NCBI GenBank assembly: GCA_016278585.1
Contig: JADQBO010000323.1
Coordinates: 1-9,998, forward strand
Origin: Desulfosporosinus sp.
GTDB taxonomy: Bacteria > Bacillota > Desulfitobacteriia > Desulfitobacteriales > Desulfitobacteriaceae
Direction of reading: 5' to 3'
DNA: 9,998 bases
Shown here: piece by piece, positions 1 to 6,760 of the stretch
Layout of the letters: every line of letters begins with the position of its first letter
How positions within the stretch are numbered: position 1 is the stretch's first letter
Program-made: the position numbers and the translations under genes
The notes under the pieces: model-generated
Database searches by the model: none
Told to the model about the DNA's origin: nothing
What the model saw: only the letters and a program-made list of their open reading frames with translations

Positions 1-61
1 GTTGACTAACAAATAAATGGTTCTTTCCTGTACCTGCGCTACGACCTCTGGGCTTGCCCAT
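1..61 (-). CDS. Possible start of a small basic protein (SASP-like N-terminus), cut by the window edge
   Basis: Reading leftward from an ATG at 61, an open frame of 20 codons runs off the window: MGKPRGRSAGTGKNHLFVSQ. The basic, glycine-rich start followed by KN-L-V-Q reminds me of the N-terminus of clostridial alpha/beta-type small acid-soluble spore proteins, which coat DNA in the spore. That is recollection of a pattern, not a match I can verify. Against it: no clear Shine-Dalgarno sequence precedes the ATG, the frame is also open upstream, and a terminator hairpin (78-115) sits immediately before it, leaving little room for a promoter. It could be a chance open frame. Confidence 0.25.
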   Translation of the reverse strand, partial: MGKPRGRSAGTGKNHLFVSQ

Positions 62-77
62 AAATTGAATCCAAACC

Positions 78-115
78 AAAAGCCATCTTCTAGCTCTAAC
101 TAGAAGATGGCTTTT
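78..115. terminator. Bidirectional intrinsic terminator after sfsA
   Basis: A perfect 16-bp inverted repeat (78-93 with 100-115, loop 94-99) includes the AGCCATCTTCTAG arm and carries A residues on its left side and a run of T on its right. On the minus strand it lies 13 bases beyond the sfsA stop codon and ends in TTTT. On the plus strand it ends in TTTTT, so it could also stop transcripts entering from the left. Confidence 0.8.
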
Positions 116-128
116 TATACCGGTCCCC

Positions 129-812
129 TTATTTCAATCTTACTTCCACGAACTCTCTGGCTTCAATCCAATCTTGACCCAATTGACAATCCAAGGCCAT
201 AATCTTTAGTCCGGCTTTTTCAGCCTGTACAAGGGCCTGTCCAAATGCCGGGTGAGTCCGCCAATTGGGTGAAACATAGTGTATACCCTGCATTTGGATG
301 ATAAAGACCAAATAGGCCTCCATCCCATTGCCTAATGCTTGGTGTAGCTCCTGGATATGTTTTACTCCTCTTTGGGTAGGGGCATCCGGGAACAGGGCTA
401 CCATATGCTCTTCTAGGGTTACCCCTTTTATCTCAACCAAAATCTTGCGCGTACCAGATTCGACATAGAAATCCAATCGGGATTGACCATAGGTGTACTC
501 CGGCCGAATAATGGCATTTTCACCGAAAAATTGTCTTCCCTCCGCCCATTCCCGAAAAAGCTTATTAGGAACCTGGCTATCGATATTCACCAATCTCTGG
601 CCTTTATAGACGGAAATCAAATCATATCTGGTTTTACGCTTAATGTTATCGATCTCTTGCACATAGATTTCAGCACCTGGAGTAAGTAGTTCCTGACAGC
701 GCCCCGTATTCTTCACATGGCAAATCTCTTCCTTCCCTTCTAGCAGGATGTGAGCAATAAATCGATTAGGGCGAGTTAGGAAAATCGCTTTTCGTATGTT
801 TTTATAGTTCAT
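129..812 (-). CDS. sfsA: SfsA family DNA/RNA nuclease-fold protein
   Basis: This is a full-length SfsA homologue of 227 residues, close to the usual family length. Family signatures are visible in order: RPNRFIA (14-20), HVKNTGRCQELLTPGA (32-47), SRLDF (111-115), VEIKGVTL (126-133) and FPDAPTQRGVKHIQEL (141-156). D114 and the E127-x-K129 pair fit the catalytic pattern of a PD-(D/E)XK nuclease fold. The E. coli protein was named for stimulating sugar (maltose) fermentation genes and binds DNA; its true role is unsettled and it is presumably cytoplasmic. The ATG start has only a modest upstream AGGA. It lies 88 bases downstream of the chemoreceptor gene with no clear terminator between, so read-through is possible; I see no convincing promoter of its own. 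Confidence 0.93.
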   Translation of the reverse strand: MNYKNIRKAIFLTRPNRFIAHILLEGKEEICHVKNTGRCQELLTPGAEIYVQEIDNIKRKTRYDLISVYKGQRLVNIDSQVPNKLFREWAEGRQFFGENAIIRPEYTYGQSRLDFYVESGTRKILVEIKGVTLEEHMVALFPDAPTQRGVKHIQELHQALGNGMEAYLVFIIQMQGIHYVSPNWRTHPAFGQALVQAEKAGLKIMALDCQLGQDWIEAREFVEVRLK

Positions 813-871
813 GTTTAATGTCCTGGCTATTAAATGCCAAATCCTTTGTTTAAATTATCAAGTGAACATTG

Positions 872-885
872 ACAACTATAGTTGT
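872..885. repeat. 14-bp perfect palindrome between the chemoreceptor gene and sfsA
   Basis: ACAACTATAGTTGT is fully self-complementary. It lies in the 88-base gap between the chemoreceptor stop and the sfsA start. No T-run follows on the minus strand, so it is a poor terminator. It could be a protein-binding site or chance; TGACAA at 870-875 (TTGTCA on the minus strand) overlaps it and might act as a weak -35 element for sfsA. Confidence 0.3.
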
Positions 886-900
886 TTATAAGTCAATTCC

Positions 901-2904
901 CTATACTTCAAATCTTGATACAATCTTAAGGAGATTTTCCGAGCTTTCTCTAGATCTCTCTGCATGATCTATAACTTCATTAGCTTTTTCAACGACCATA
1001 ATATTTTTCTGAGCTATGTTGGTTGTTCCCTCTGCCCCTTGATTCGCCGAAACAGCAATTTCTTCAATTACTTTCGTCATTTCCTGTACAGAAGCAGTCA
1101 GTTGTTGGGCAGTTGCACTGAAGTCAGTCACCAGGCTATCGACAAACTCTGCATCCTTGTTGTATTGCTCACTAATCTCAACCATATTATCGTAGTCTTT
1201 GAGAACCTGCTTGTCAATAAACTCAAGTACACTCACCGAGCTTTCCGACAAATTCCCTACAGAAGAAACCACAAGTTTTGTTACTTCCTGAATTTGATTA
1301 ACAGTGTCCTTCGAATTCTCCGCCAGTTTCCTGATCTCGTCCGCCACAACAGCAAAGCCCCTTCCAGCTTCACCGGCTCTTGCTGCCTCAATAGCTGCAT
1401 TTAAGGCGAGAAGATTGGTTTGAGAGGTAATCTGCAAGATTGCTTCTGAAAGGACATTAATCTTATCAACTGCTTTAGACTCTTCTATCGCTTTGACCAT
1501 TTTCTCTTGTGTATTGAGATAAATACTTTGAGCACTATTTTGAGAAGAAACTGCGGTTTGATTGAGTGCATTTGCTCGTTGACTTATTTCTCCGGCAGAT
1601 AATGCTCCCTGTTGGGCTTTTTGCGCAATTGAACTAACCGCTCTCTCGATTTCTGTAGCCGTTGCACTCATTTCTTCACTAGATGCAGCAGTTTCTTCCA
1701 TGCCTGCCGAGAGTTGCTCTGTAGTCGCGGAAACCTCTTCAATCTGATGAGTTAAAACTGTCATATTTTTTCTTGTAGCTAATACTGTTTCTTCAACATT
1801 TTTGGATTCGTTAATAACCCCTTTAACAACTTCCCTAACAGATTCCTGCATTGTATTAATGGCATTGGACAGAACCCCTATTTCATCCTTCCTCTCCAAA
1901 AATTCTTTTGGAGTGACTCGGGTGAAGTCACCTGATGAAATAACCTTAAGATGCTCTGCAGCCGCCATAAATGGAGCAGAAATTATTCTAGAGATGTAAT
2001 ACCCTAACCCTAAACCAAGCAGCAAAATTACTAACGATGCAATCAAAACGGACTTGCCCATAGTCTTTATCCCTGACATTACATCATCTTTCGGTGCAGC
2101 AATTGCCAATGACCATTCAGTTCCTGGTATAGGTGCATAGCCAAGATATTTTACAACTCCGTCATACTCATACTCCCCGGCTCCAGTCTTTCCTTCAACC
2201 ATTTCTCTTTCTAATTTCACCAACGACTCTAGTTTTGGATCCTGTTTGACATTTTCAAAATCATTATCCATGTTCATCACTAGGTCCTTGTTAGTATGGG
2301 CAATGGTGGTGCCTTTTTTATTGATCATAAAGGAATTACCTGTTTCGCCGTATTTAATATCTTTTGTAATAGTGCTTAAATTAGTGCCATCTCTCAAAGC
2401 AACTAATACTCCTATTATCTTTCCATCTTGTTTTATCGGAACAGCATAGGAAATAACGATAGATCCATTATCCTTGTTTACAATTGGATCAGAGACAAAT
2501 CTTTGACCGGTAATAGCCTTTTTAAAGTAATCTCGTTCACTTAAGTCAACTATTTGTCCAGTTTGAGTTGATATTATTAAGCCATCTGGTCCAAGAGTAA
2601 ACATTTGAAGATGTCCGCTTCTTTTAGCCTCATCTTCTACAAATTTAACGATTGCATCCCCCTGGCTACCGACGCCTTCCTGAATTATGTCGTTGTCAGC
2701 TACAGTTTCAAGGGTATCTAACACAGAGTTCATTCTTTCAGAAACAACCCTCGCTCCCTCAGTTGCTAACTGGGGTAGTGTTTTTTCAGCCTGTTCTTGA
2801 ATAGCCTTCGCTGCTGTAATGTATGAAATTAGTCCCAAGCCCCCGCAAACGATGAGTAAAAGAATCCCAATGTATACCACGATTTTCACTTTAATGCTTT
2901 TCAT
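901..2904 (-). CDS. Methyl-accepting chemotaxis protein with double-Cache sensor
   Basis: This transmembrane chemoreceptor (667 aa) would pass extracellular ligand signals to the CheA/CheW array. The order is: a first membrane helix (about 8-28), an extracellular dCache-type sensor (about 33-275) with the family stretch SERDYFKKAITGQ (122-134), a second membrane helix (about 285-305), a HAMP linker (about 305-360) and a long coiled-coil signalling domain. The signalling tip is nearly invariant: EAARAGEAGRGFAVVADEIRKLAE spans 506-529. The ligand is not evident; the sensor lacks the full RxWYxxA pattern of amino-acid-binding dCache domains, having RDYFKKA instead. No C-terminal CheR-docking pentapeptide is seen, and the protein ends in RFEV. 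An AAGGGGAAG ribosome binding site lies about 6 bases before the ATG. It appears to be a single-gene transcript from the promoter at 2965-2973, possibly reading into sfsA. Confidence 0.95.
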   Translation of the reverse strand: MKSIKVKIVVYIGILLLIVCGGLGLISYITAAKAIQEQAEKTLPQLATEGARVVSERMNSVLDTLETVADNDIIQEGVGSQGDAIVKFVEDEAKRSGHLQMFTLGPDGLIISTQTGQIVDLSERDYFKKAITGQRFVSDPIVNKDNGSIVISYAVPIKQDGKIIGVLVALRDGTNLSTITKDIKYGETGNSFMINKKGTTIAHTNKDLVMNMDNDFENVKQDPKLESLVKLEREMVEGKTGAGEYEYDGVVKYLGYAPIPGTEWSLAIAAPKDDVMSGIKTMGKSVLIASLVILLLGLGLGYYISRIISAPFMAAAEHLKVISSGDFTRVTPKEFLERKDEIGVLSNAINTMQESVREVVKGVINESKNVEETVLATRKNMTVLTHQIEEVSATTEQLSAGMEETAASSEEMSATATEIERAVSSIAQKAQQGALSAGEISQRANALNQTAVSSQNSAQSIYLNTQEKMVKAIEESKAVDKINVLSEAILQITSQTNLLALNAAIEAARAGEAGRGFAVVADEIRKLAENSKDTVNQIQEVTKLVVSSVGNLSESSVSVLEFIDKQVLKDYDNMVEISEQYNKDAEFVDSLVTDFSATAQQLTASVQEMTKVIEEIAVSANQGAEGTTNIAQKNIMVVEKANEVIDHAERSRESSENLLKIVSRFEV

Positions 2905-2964
2905 ACTTAATCTTCCCCTTAAATCAAATTTTGGGAACTAAAATGGTACTCGCACTATAACGGT

Positions 2965-2973
2965 ATTATATCA
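2965..2973 (-). promoter_or_regulatory. Extended -10 promoter of the chemoreceptor gene
   Basis: On the minus strand TGATATAAT gives a perfect -10 hexamer (2965-2970) preceded by the TG of an extended -10. A TTGTCA lies further upstream (2991-2996), but the 20-base spacer is long for sigma-A, so the extended -10 probably carries most of the activity. That TTGTCA runs into the T-tract of the upstream gene's terminator. Confidence 0.6.
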
Positions 2974-2994
2974 CACAAAATTGTTTATTTTGAC

Positions 2995-3041
2995 AAAAAA
3001 GAACAATTTAATATCTTCAAAAGATAATAAATTGTTCTTTT
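2995..3041. terminator. Intrinsic terminator after the DUF4179 gene
   Basis: A hairpin pairs GAACAATTTA (3001-3010) with TAAATTGTTC (3028-3037). It continues inward after one A-A mismatch with TATCTT/AAGATA (3012-3017 with 3021-3026). On the minus strand it is followed by TTTTTT (3000-2995), about 100 bases after the DUF4179 stop. On the plus strand it is followed by TTTT, so it is likely bidirectional. Confidence 0.8.
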
Positions 3042-3135
3042 CGCGCTTATCAGTGAGGGATTCAATTACTCTACTGGTTATCAACCACAGCCGGTTTTTG
3101 CTGTTCTGTTACATCAAAACCTGTTGCTCTGCATA

Positions 3136-4458
3136 TTATGGGTTTCCAGAGGGGTTAAAGGGTATAACATCGATCATCTTATTGTAATCTCTGGCATAAG
3201 TCATTCTCCGAATATCCAGTTCAAGATCTTCTCCAACCCCTAAAAAACGCAACGTTCTTGTGTGAATAATACTTCCATCCATTAACTTGTCATAATGATC
3301 ATTCATCGTTTCTTCAAGGGGTACTTTCACGCCATCGATCATTAAATATAACTTCGTTATGACCAGGCTTTCTTCACTACTTATAGTAACAAGTGTTTCA
3401 TCTTGGGTCTGTGAGATTTCATGGATCTCTACTCTTTGACCAAGAATGTCTACAACTTGATTTTTTTGAGTTATATCTAGTCTAAACCTATCATTCACAT
3501 CATGATCGGCGGCAAAACTTACAACCTCAATTTGTAACTGCTTTAAATCTAAGGGTAAGGCATCAAAATCACTGTGAAACTTAATCCCCTTAAGGTCTGT
3601 ACTTATTCCCCCTCCTTGCTGAGTTACTTCATTTCCATCAGCAATCAGTTTAATTTCCATACTACTTGGCCTAAAACGTTCGCCACTTAAATGATCCTTA
3701 ACTAATCCAATAAGGCCTTGCAGTGAACCTTTGATGACCGTTTTAGTCGGAGTGGCAAGAATTGAATCTATCATAATTTCTGTTTCATCGACTTGAATTG
3801 TTTTGTTTAGATCAGCCTTTAAGGAATGGCCCATTGCTGTTTTTCTATTTAGGGTAAAGTCTATTTGTCCTGATTCAGATTTCCCTTGCTCTAATAAGTT
3901 AAATCTTAAACTTAGATTCCTTTCGAAAAACAATGGTGGTTCAAAGCTTGATATATTCTTGATTTCAGTGTTATCCTCGCTTATTTGTCCTTGAGAATTC
4001 TGATGACTATAATTTCCCCAAAAAGCCTTGACAGACATAAACGGGGTAATATTGTGGTCGTTAACGTTACCTGTTGGATCATCGATTGTGTAAAACAGCA
4101 AAAGCTGATTTTCATCCAGCATAACATAGTCTAGAGTTAGGGATACTCCGTTGCTAAAGGTATGGCTTTTTCCGATAATTTGTCCTTTACCAAGTTCATT
4201 TAACTGTTGTAAAGTACCATTCATGACTTGTTCATAACCAAGCAGTTGTTTACTATAATAGGCAATCGCCTCATAGTTAGAGGTTAACATGACCAAAGTT
4301 ACAATGATTGCAGCCACATAAATTCTTGCTCTACTTTTAAACGATGAAACAGGGTGTCTATTTAAAGCATCACGAAGACGCGTTTCAAACTCTTCCGGCA
4401 CTTTAAGTTGATCTATTCCGGCCTTATTAGCTCTTAGAATATCTTCAAGGTCTTTCAT
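3136..4458 (-). CDS. DUF4179 membrane protein, probable anti-sigma factor partner
   Basis: This 440-residue protein has a short cytoplasmic N-terminus (1-45), one membrane helix (about 46-62, rich in I, V, A and L) and a large extracytoplasmic part. The stretch right after the membrane helix, containing YYSKQLLGYEQVMNGTLQ (67-84), is the typical DUF4179 start; the rest resembles the beta-rich DUF4179/DUF5643 arrangement. Such proteins are commonly encoded directly after an ECF sigma gene and are thought to hold the sigma factor at the membrane until a surface signal arrives; this is family context, not shown here. The ATG is preceded by GGGGGTGG (4465-4472). The restored sigma frame ends at 4445, inside this gene, so a 14-base overlap suggests translational coupling. 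The reading frame is intact even though the sigma gene is frameshifted. Confidence 0.85.
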   Translation of the reverse strand: MKDLEDILRANKAGIDQLKVPEEFETRLRDALNRHPVSSFKSRARIYVAAIIVTLVMLTSNYEAIAYYSKQLLGYEQVMNGTLQQLNELGKGQIIGKSHTFSNGVSLTLDYVMLDENQLLLFYTIDDPTGNVNDHNITPFMSVKAFWGNYSHQNSQGQISEDNTEIKNISSFEPPLFFERNLSLRFNLLEQGKSESGQIDFTLNRKTAMGHSLKADLNKTIQVDETEIMIDSILATPTKTVIKGSLQGLIGLVKDHLSGERFRPSSMEIKLIADGNEVTQQGGGISTDLKGIKFHSDFDALPLDLKQLQIEVVSFAADHDVNDRFRLDITQKNQVVDILGQRVEIHEISQTQDETLVTISSEESLVITKLYLMIDGVKVPLEETMNDHYDKLMDGSIIHTRTLRFLGVGEDLELDIRRMTYARDYNKMIDVIPFNPSGNP

Positions 4459-4976
4459 CCTTATCCACCCCCATACTTTGTTTCAATTTCTGAAGTCCCG
4501 TGTGAATTCTTGATTTAACTGTTCCCAAGGGAATTTTTAAAACTGTCCCAATGGACTCGTAATTCATATCTAAATAATAGGCGCAGTTTTAGAACCTCTT
4601 GATACTTTTGATTTAGCTGCGACAAATAACTTTCCAGAATAATTTGATCTTCCCTGGCTCCAAAAGACTCTTCATAGGAACCCTCATGAAGAGTATGGAG
4701 GGATAGAACCTTGCTATTTTTTCGCAAATGATTCTTACAACAATTGACTAAGATGGTTTTACTCCAACTATAAAAAGCATGTTCATCCTTTAACTTCTTG
4801 ATGTTTTCATAAACCTTAAGGATCATGTCTTCCGTAATATCCAAGGCATCCTCATGATTTTTCATATAAACGTATGCCAATCGATAATAATCCTCTTTCT
4901 CTCTGATTAGTTTAATTAACATTTCTTTATCTCCGGCCTTCGCACGTTTTACCATTTCAATAATTTCCTGGTCCAC
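4445..4976 (-). pseudogene. ECF sigma-70 factor with a one-base frameshift before region 4
   Basis: The frame from the GTG at 4976 encodes region 2 of an ECF sigma factor: HEDALDITEDMILKVYENIK (41-60) then FYSWSKTILVNCCKNHLRK (68-86). After LKLRL (129-133, codon 4580-4578) the frame goes out of family and stops at 4515 after 153 residues. Skipping one base near 4577 restores region 4: YLDMNYESIGTVLKIPLGTV, then KSRIHTGLQKLKQSM, ending at TGA 4447-4445, for 176 residues in total. That is the expected helix-turn-helix for binding the -35 element, and the expected length. The most likely reading is a single extra T in CTATTATTTAG; sequencing error, true mutation or, less likely, programmed frameshift are all open. 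A GAGG Shine-Dalgarno sequence lies 7 bases before the GTG. It is paired with the downstream DUF4179 gene, which it would overlap. Confidence 0.85.
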
Positions 4977-4999
4977 CCCATCACCTCACTTCTATACCT

Positions 5000-5030
5000 A
5001 AGAGTCTTAAGACCTATAAAAAGTTCATTT
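5000..5030 (-). promoter_or_regulatory. Candidate ECF-type autoregulatory promoter of the sigma gene
   Basis: On the minus strand TGAACTTTTT (5018-5027) resembles the GAAC-plus-T-tract -35 element of many ECF promoters, and it lies about 45 bases before the sigma GTG. No convincing -10 (CGTC-like) sits at 15-17 bases, so support is partial. A perfect palindrome GTCTTAAGAC (5004-5013) lies in between. Confidence 0.22.
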
Positions 5031-5172
5031 TATTCTACCGAGTATTTCTTTTGCGAATTATGTAATGACGTTTCACTTTCCTAATTTTCACAAACGTAAA
5101 AACAATCTATAGCATATTTGTCCAACACTCCTTAGCTTAGAGCACCCTAGAACCCCCATCAACATTAAAAAT

Positions 5173-5208
5173 AACGAAAACTACCTCATCAAAGGTAGTT
5201 TTACCGTT
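5173..5208 (-). terminator. Intrinsic terminator after the GNAT gene
   Basis: On the minus strand AAAACTACC (5202-5194) pairs with GGTAGTTTT (5185-5177) around an 8-base loop. The stem extends through AACG/CGTT (5208-5205 with 5176-5173) after a 2-base bulge. It is followed by ATTTTTAATG. It lies about 40 bases past the acetyltransferase stop. Confidence 0.75.
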
Positions 5209-5244
5209 GTTCACCAGGTTTTAACATTTCGTTTAATCGGAAAA

Positions 5245-5568
5245 CTAATGCTTTCCGTCAATCCTGCATGCCACGCCTTGATCAAACGCATCCTCGGAAA
5301 GGATATCTGGATACTGTTTCTTATGACGCTTAAGCCAAATATTGGCATATGAACAGGTAGCTGTAGCTTTAAAACCTTCTTTCCTGAAGTACTCAGCCAC
5401 TACTGTCATCATCTCCCCAGCTACCCCCTGCCCTCTCAAACTAGGATTAACATAGGTATGATTTATATTCAACTCTCCATTTTCTTTACGAACGAACGTA
5501 GTTTCACACATCAATTCCCCTTTTTCATCGGTACTGTAAATTCGTCCATTTTCATAGTTCCAATTCAT
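5245..5568 (-). CDS. Small GNAT-fold N-acetyltransferase (YjdJ/COG2388-like)
   Basis: This 107-residue protein matches the short GNAT subfamily that includes E. coli YjdJ. It has an N-terminal beta meander with FVRKENGELNINHTYVNPSL (25-44), the acetyl-CoA pyrophosphate loop LRGQGVAGEM (44-53) in the R/Q-x-x-G-x-G/A style, and the characteristic CSYANIWLKRHKKQYPDIL (72-90). The natural acceptor of this subfamily is unknown. A longer frame from TTG 5634 exists, but I prefer the ATG at 5568. It has AGAGGTGG 6 bases upstream, and the region 5606-5634 looks like the promoter. The gene is a single transcription unit between its promoter and the hairpin at 5173-5208. Confidence 0.88.
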   Translation of the reverse strand: MNWNYENGRIYSTDEKGELMCETTFVRKENGELNINHTYVNPSLRGQGVAGEMMTVVAEYFRKEGFKATATCSYANIWLKRHKKQYPDILSEDAFDQGVACRIDGKH

Positions 5569-5574
5569 TCGTTT

Positions 5575-5582
5575 CCACCTCT
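5575..5582 (-). promoter_or_regulatory. Ribosome binding site that fixes the GNAT start
   Basis: AGAGGTGG on the minus strand lies 6 bases before the ATG at 5568. No such site precedes the in-frame TTG at 5634. Confidence 0.75.
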
Positions 5583-5605
5583 TTGCAGCTAAGTCAGTAG
5601 TACCA

Positions 5606-5634
5606 ATTATGTTTTGATTATAACAAAAAACCAA
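5606..5634 (-). promoter_or_regulatory. Sigma-A promoter of the GNAT gene
   Basis: On the minus strand TTGGTT (5629-5634), a 17-base spacer and CATAAT (5606-5611) make a reasonable vegetative promoter. It would start transcription near 5599, about 30 bases before the chosen ATG. A second -10-like TATAAT (5617-5622) lies inside the spacer. Confidence 0.5.
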
Positions 5635-5712
5635 CCCTATGGGGATAGCTAAATAAACCGGTCAAAATTGGAATTACTTCACAATCAACTTCCCCCAACA
5701 AAGCACGAGCTA

Positions 5713-5727
5713 AACTAAGGGTTAGTT
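5713..5727. repeat. Short inverted repeat after the amidinohydrolase gene
   Basis: AACTAA (5713-5718) and TTAGTT (5722-5727) pair around GGG, with CCAACA/TGTTGG (5696-5701 with 5727-5732) as an alternative partner pair outside. It lies in the gap after the amidinohydrolase stop, but no T-run follows on the minus strand, so a terminator role is doubtful. Confidence 0.3.
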
Positions 5728-5766
5728 GTTGGAAAAATGAAAAGGAACCCTGTTTTGCTAGTTAAC

Positions 5767-6693
5767 CTAGGCACGCCAAAGTCTTAAGGTCAGACAGCGA
5801 AGACTACCTCCTCCAGCTAATAGGGCATCGGGATGAAATTCAATAATCTGTACGCCCCGTTGCTTTAACGTCTCTTTAGTCTGACGGTTAAGTGCCATAT
5901 CATAGTGAATAAGGACCTTAGGTTCCAATACAACAAAGCTACAACCCCAATTTTGTTGCTCTTCATCATCTATTTCCACAAGTTCCATATTTCGCTTTCC
6001 TAAAAAGGTCTTTAGGTCAATTTCAATCCGTTTCTGTCTACTAATTAAATAAGTTCTAAGAAATGCTGGGGGGAAATATAGGGCTAAGTCTTCACTAATT
6101 CTGCCGAAAATCATATCTGCATGCATAAACCTTCGTGCCTGTGGTGCCTCAATATAAATCACTTCTTCGAAAATATCTAGGGCTTTAGTAAAGAATTTTT
6201 CAATCGTACTAGGTTTATGCCGTTCAGTATCCACGATAATTAAGGTATTAGGGGACAAAACTAAGCAACCTTCAAACTGCTCATAGGTTTCAAATTCATG
6301 AAAGATAGGTATGCCGATATTTGTGAGAGCCTCCTCAACAACCTGTTCCTCCCCCGCCCTAGTACCTGGACACATTTCAGATAGGATAGCCCCTTTCCTC
6401 GTGACGACGGCTGTGTCGTGTAGATAGGATAAATTCGGGAGTTTTGCAAGCAAGTCCTTTGTGTGGTGTACAAAGTCTCTAACAAATAGCACCTCAACTT
6501 TATGGTCTTGTAACAACTTAGCATATTTTTCATGCTCAATTAAGTACTGATCTACCTTTGGAACATCATTAAATAAGTGATACTTGTAGTTAGATTGATT
6601 GATGGTTGCAAGGGATTCAATGGGGTTATGAAGTAATACTTTTCTTAATCTTACTAGTTTTTCAACTCCGTATCGTGGTTGTGTCCTGCTCAT
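5767..6693 (-). CDS. Arginine-deiminase-like amidinohydrolase lacking the helical insertion
   Basis: This 308-residue protein belongs to the arginine deiminase/amidinotransferase fold, whose enzymes attack guanidino groups through a cysteine adduct. The N-terminus, LRKVLLHNP (16-24) and FNDVPKVDQYLIEHEKYAKL (41-60), is ADI-like. Candidate catalytic residues are all present: D93 in YLHDTAVV, E141 in FEGC, H191 and D193 in FMHADMIF, and C300 in GGGSLRCLT. Bacterial ArcA is about 400-420 residues; here only about 15 residues separate VRDF (71-74) from YLHDT, where ADI has its roughly 85-residue helical domain. Position 251 is Cys (WGCSFVVLEP). No arcB, arcC or antiporter gene is nearby, so the arginine deiminase pathway is not supported and the substrate is open. 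AGGGTG lies 5 bases before the ATG, within the preceding short ORF. It is probably cotranscribed with the MutS2-like gene; no clear terminator follows. Confidence 0.82.
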   Translation of the reverse strand: MSRTQPRYGVEKLVRLRKVLLHNPIESLATINQSNYKYHLFNDVPKVDQYLIEHEKYAKLLQDHKVEVLFVRDFVHHTKDLLAKLPNLSYLHDTAVVTRKGAILSEMCPGTRAGEEQVVEEALTNIGIPIFHEFETYEQFEGCLVLSPNTLIIVDTERHKPSTIEKFFTKALDIFEEVIYIEAPQARRFMHADMIFGRISEDLALYFPPAFLRTYLISRQKRIEIDLKTFLGKRNMELVEIDDEEQQNWGCSFVVLEPKVLIHYDMALNRQTKETLKQRGVQIIEFHPDALLAGGGSLRCLTLRLWRA

Positions 6694-6695
6694 TT

Positions 6696-6743
6696 TTACA
6701 CCCTATCTAACTTTTTTGATATTATTATTTGTATCTTGTACAT
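6696..6743 (-). CDS. 15-codon short ORF, possible coupling or leader peptide
   Basis: MYKIQIIISKKLDRV starts at an ATG preceded by AAGGTG (6751-6756) at an ideal 7-base distance, right after the MutS2-like stop codon. Its TAA (6698-6696) is two bases before the ATG of the amidinohydrolase gene, whose Shine-Dalgarno AGGGTG is embedded in its last codons. Ribosomes finishing here would sit on the next start, so translational coupling is plausible. The peptide has no known family that I recognise and no run of arginine codons that would suggest classical attenuation. It could be a chance frame, but spacing at both ends is unusually neat. Confidence 0.45.
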   Translation of the reverse strand: MYKIQIIISKKLDRV

Positions 6744-6760
6744 TATTATTCACCTTGTAT

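Noticed and set aside
964..1404. 146-codon plus-strand open frame inside the chemoreceptor gene
   Set aside because: It is antisense to the conserved MCP signalling domain, with composition typical of a reverse shadow and no ribosome binding site or family pattern.
4565..4585. Programmed frameshift site in the sigma gene
   Set aside because: No slippery heptamer, in-frame stop at the shift point or stimulatory structure was evident; a plain one-base insertion or sequencing error is simpler.
5569..5634. 22 extra codons in front of the GNAT protein from a TTG start
   Set aside because: This segment holds a -35/-10 pair and the ribosome binding site for ATG 5568; the translated extension has no GNAT homology that I recognise and lacks a ribosome binding site.
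5713..5732. Terminator of the amidinohydrolase transcript
   Set aside because: The inverted repeat lacks a following T-run on the minus strand.
6261..6539. 92-codon minus-strand frame inside the amidinohydrolase gene
   Set aside because: It is a shifted frame of a gene whose catalytic motifs are intact in the other frame.
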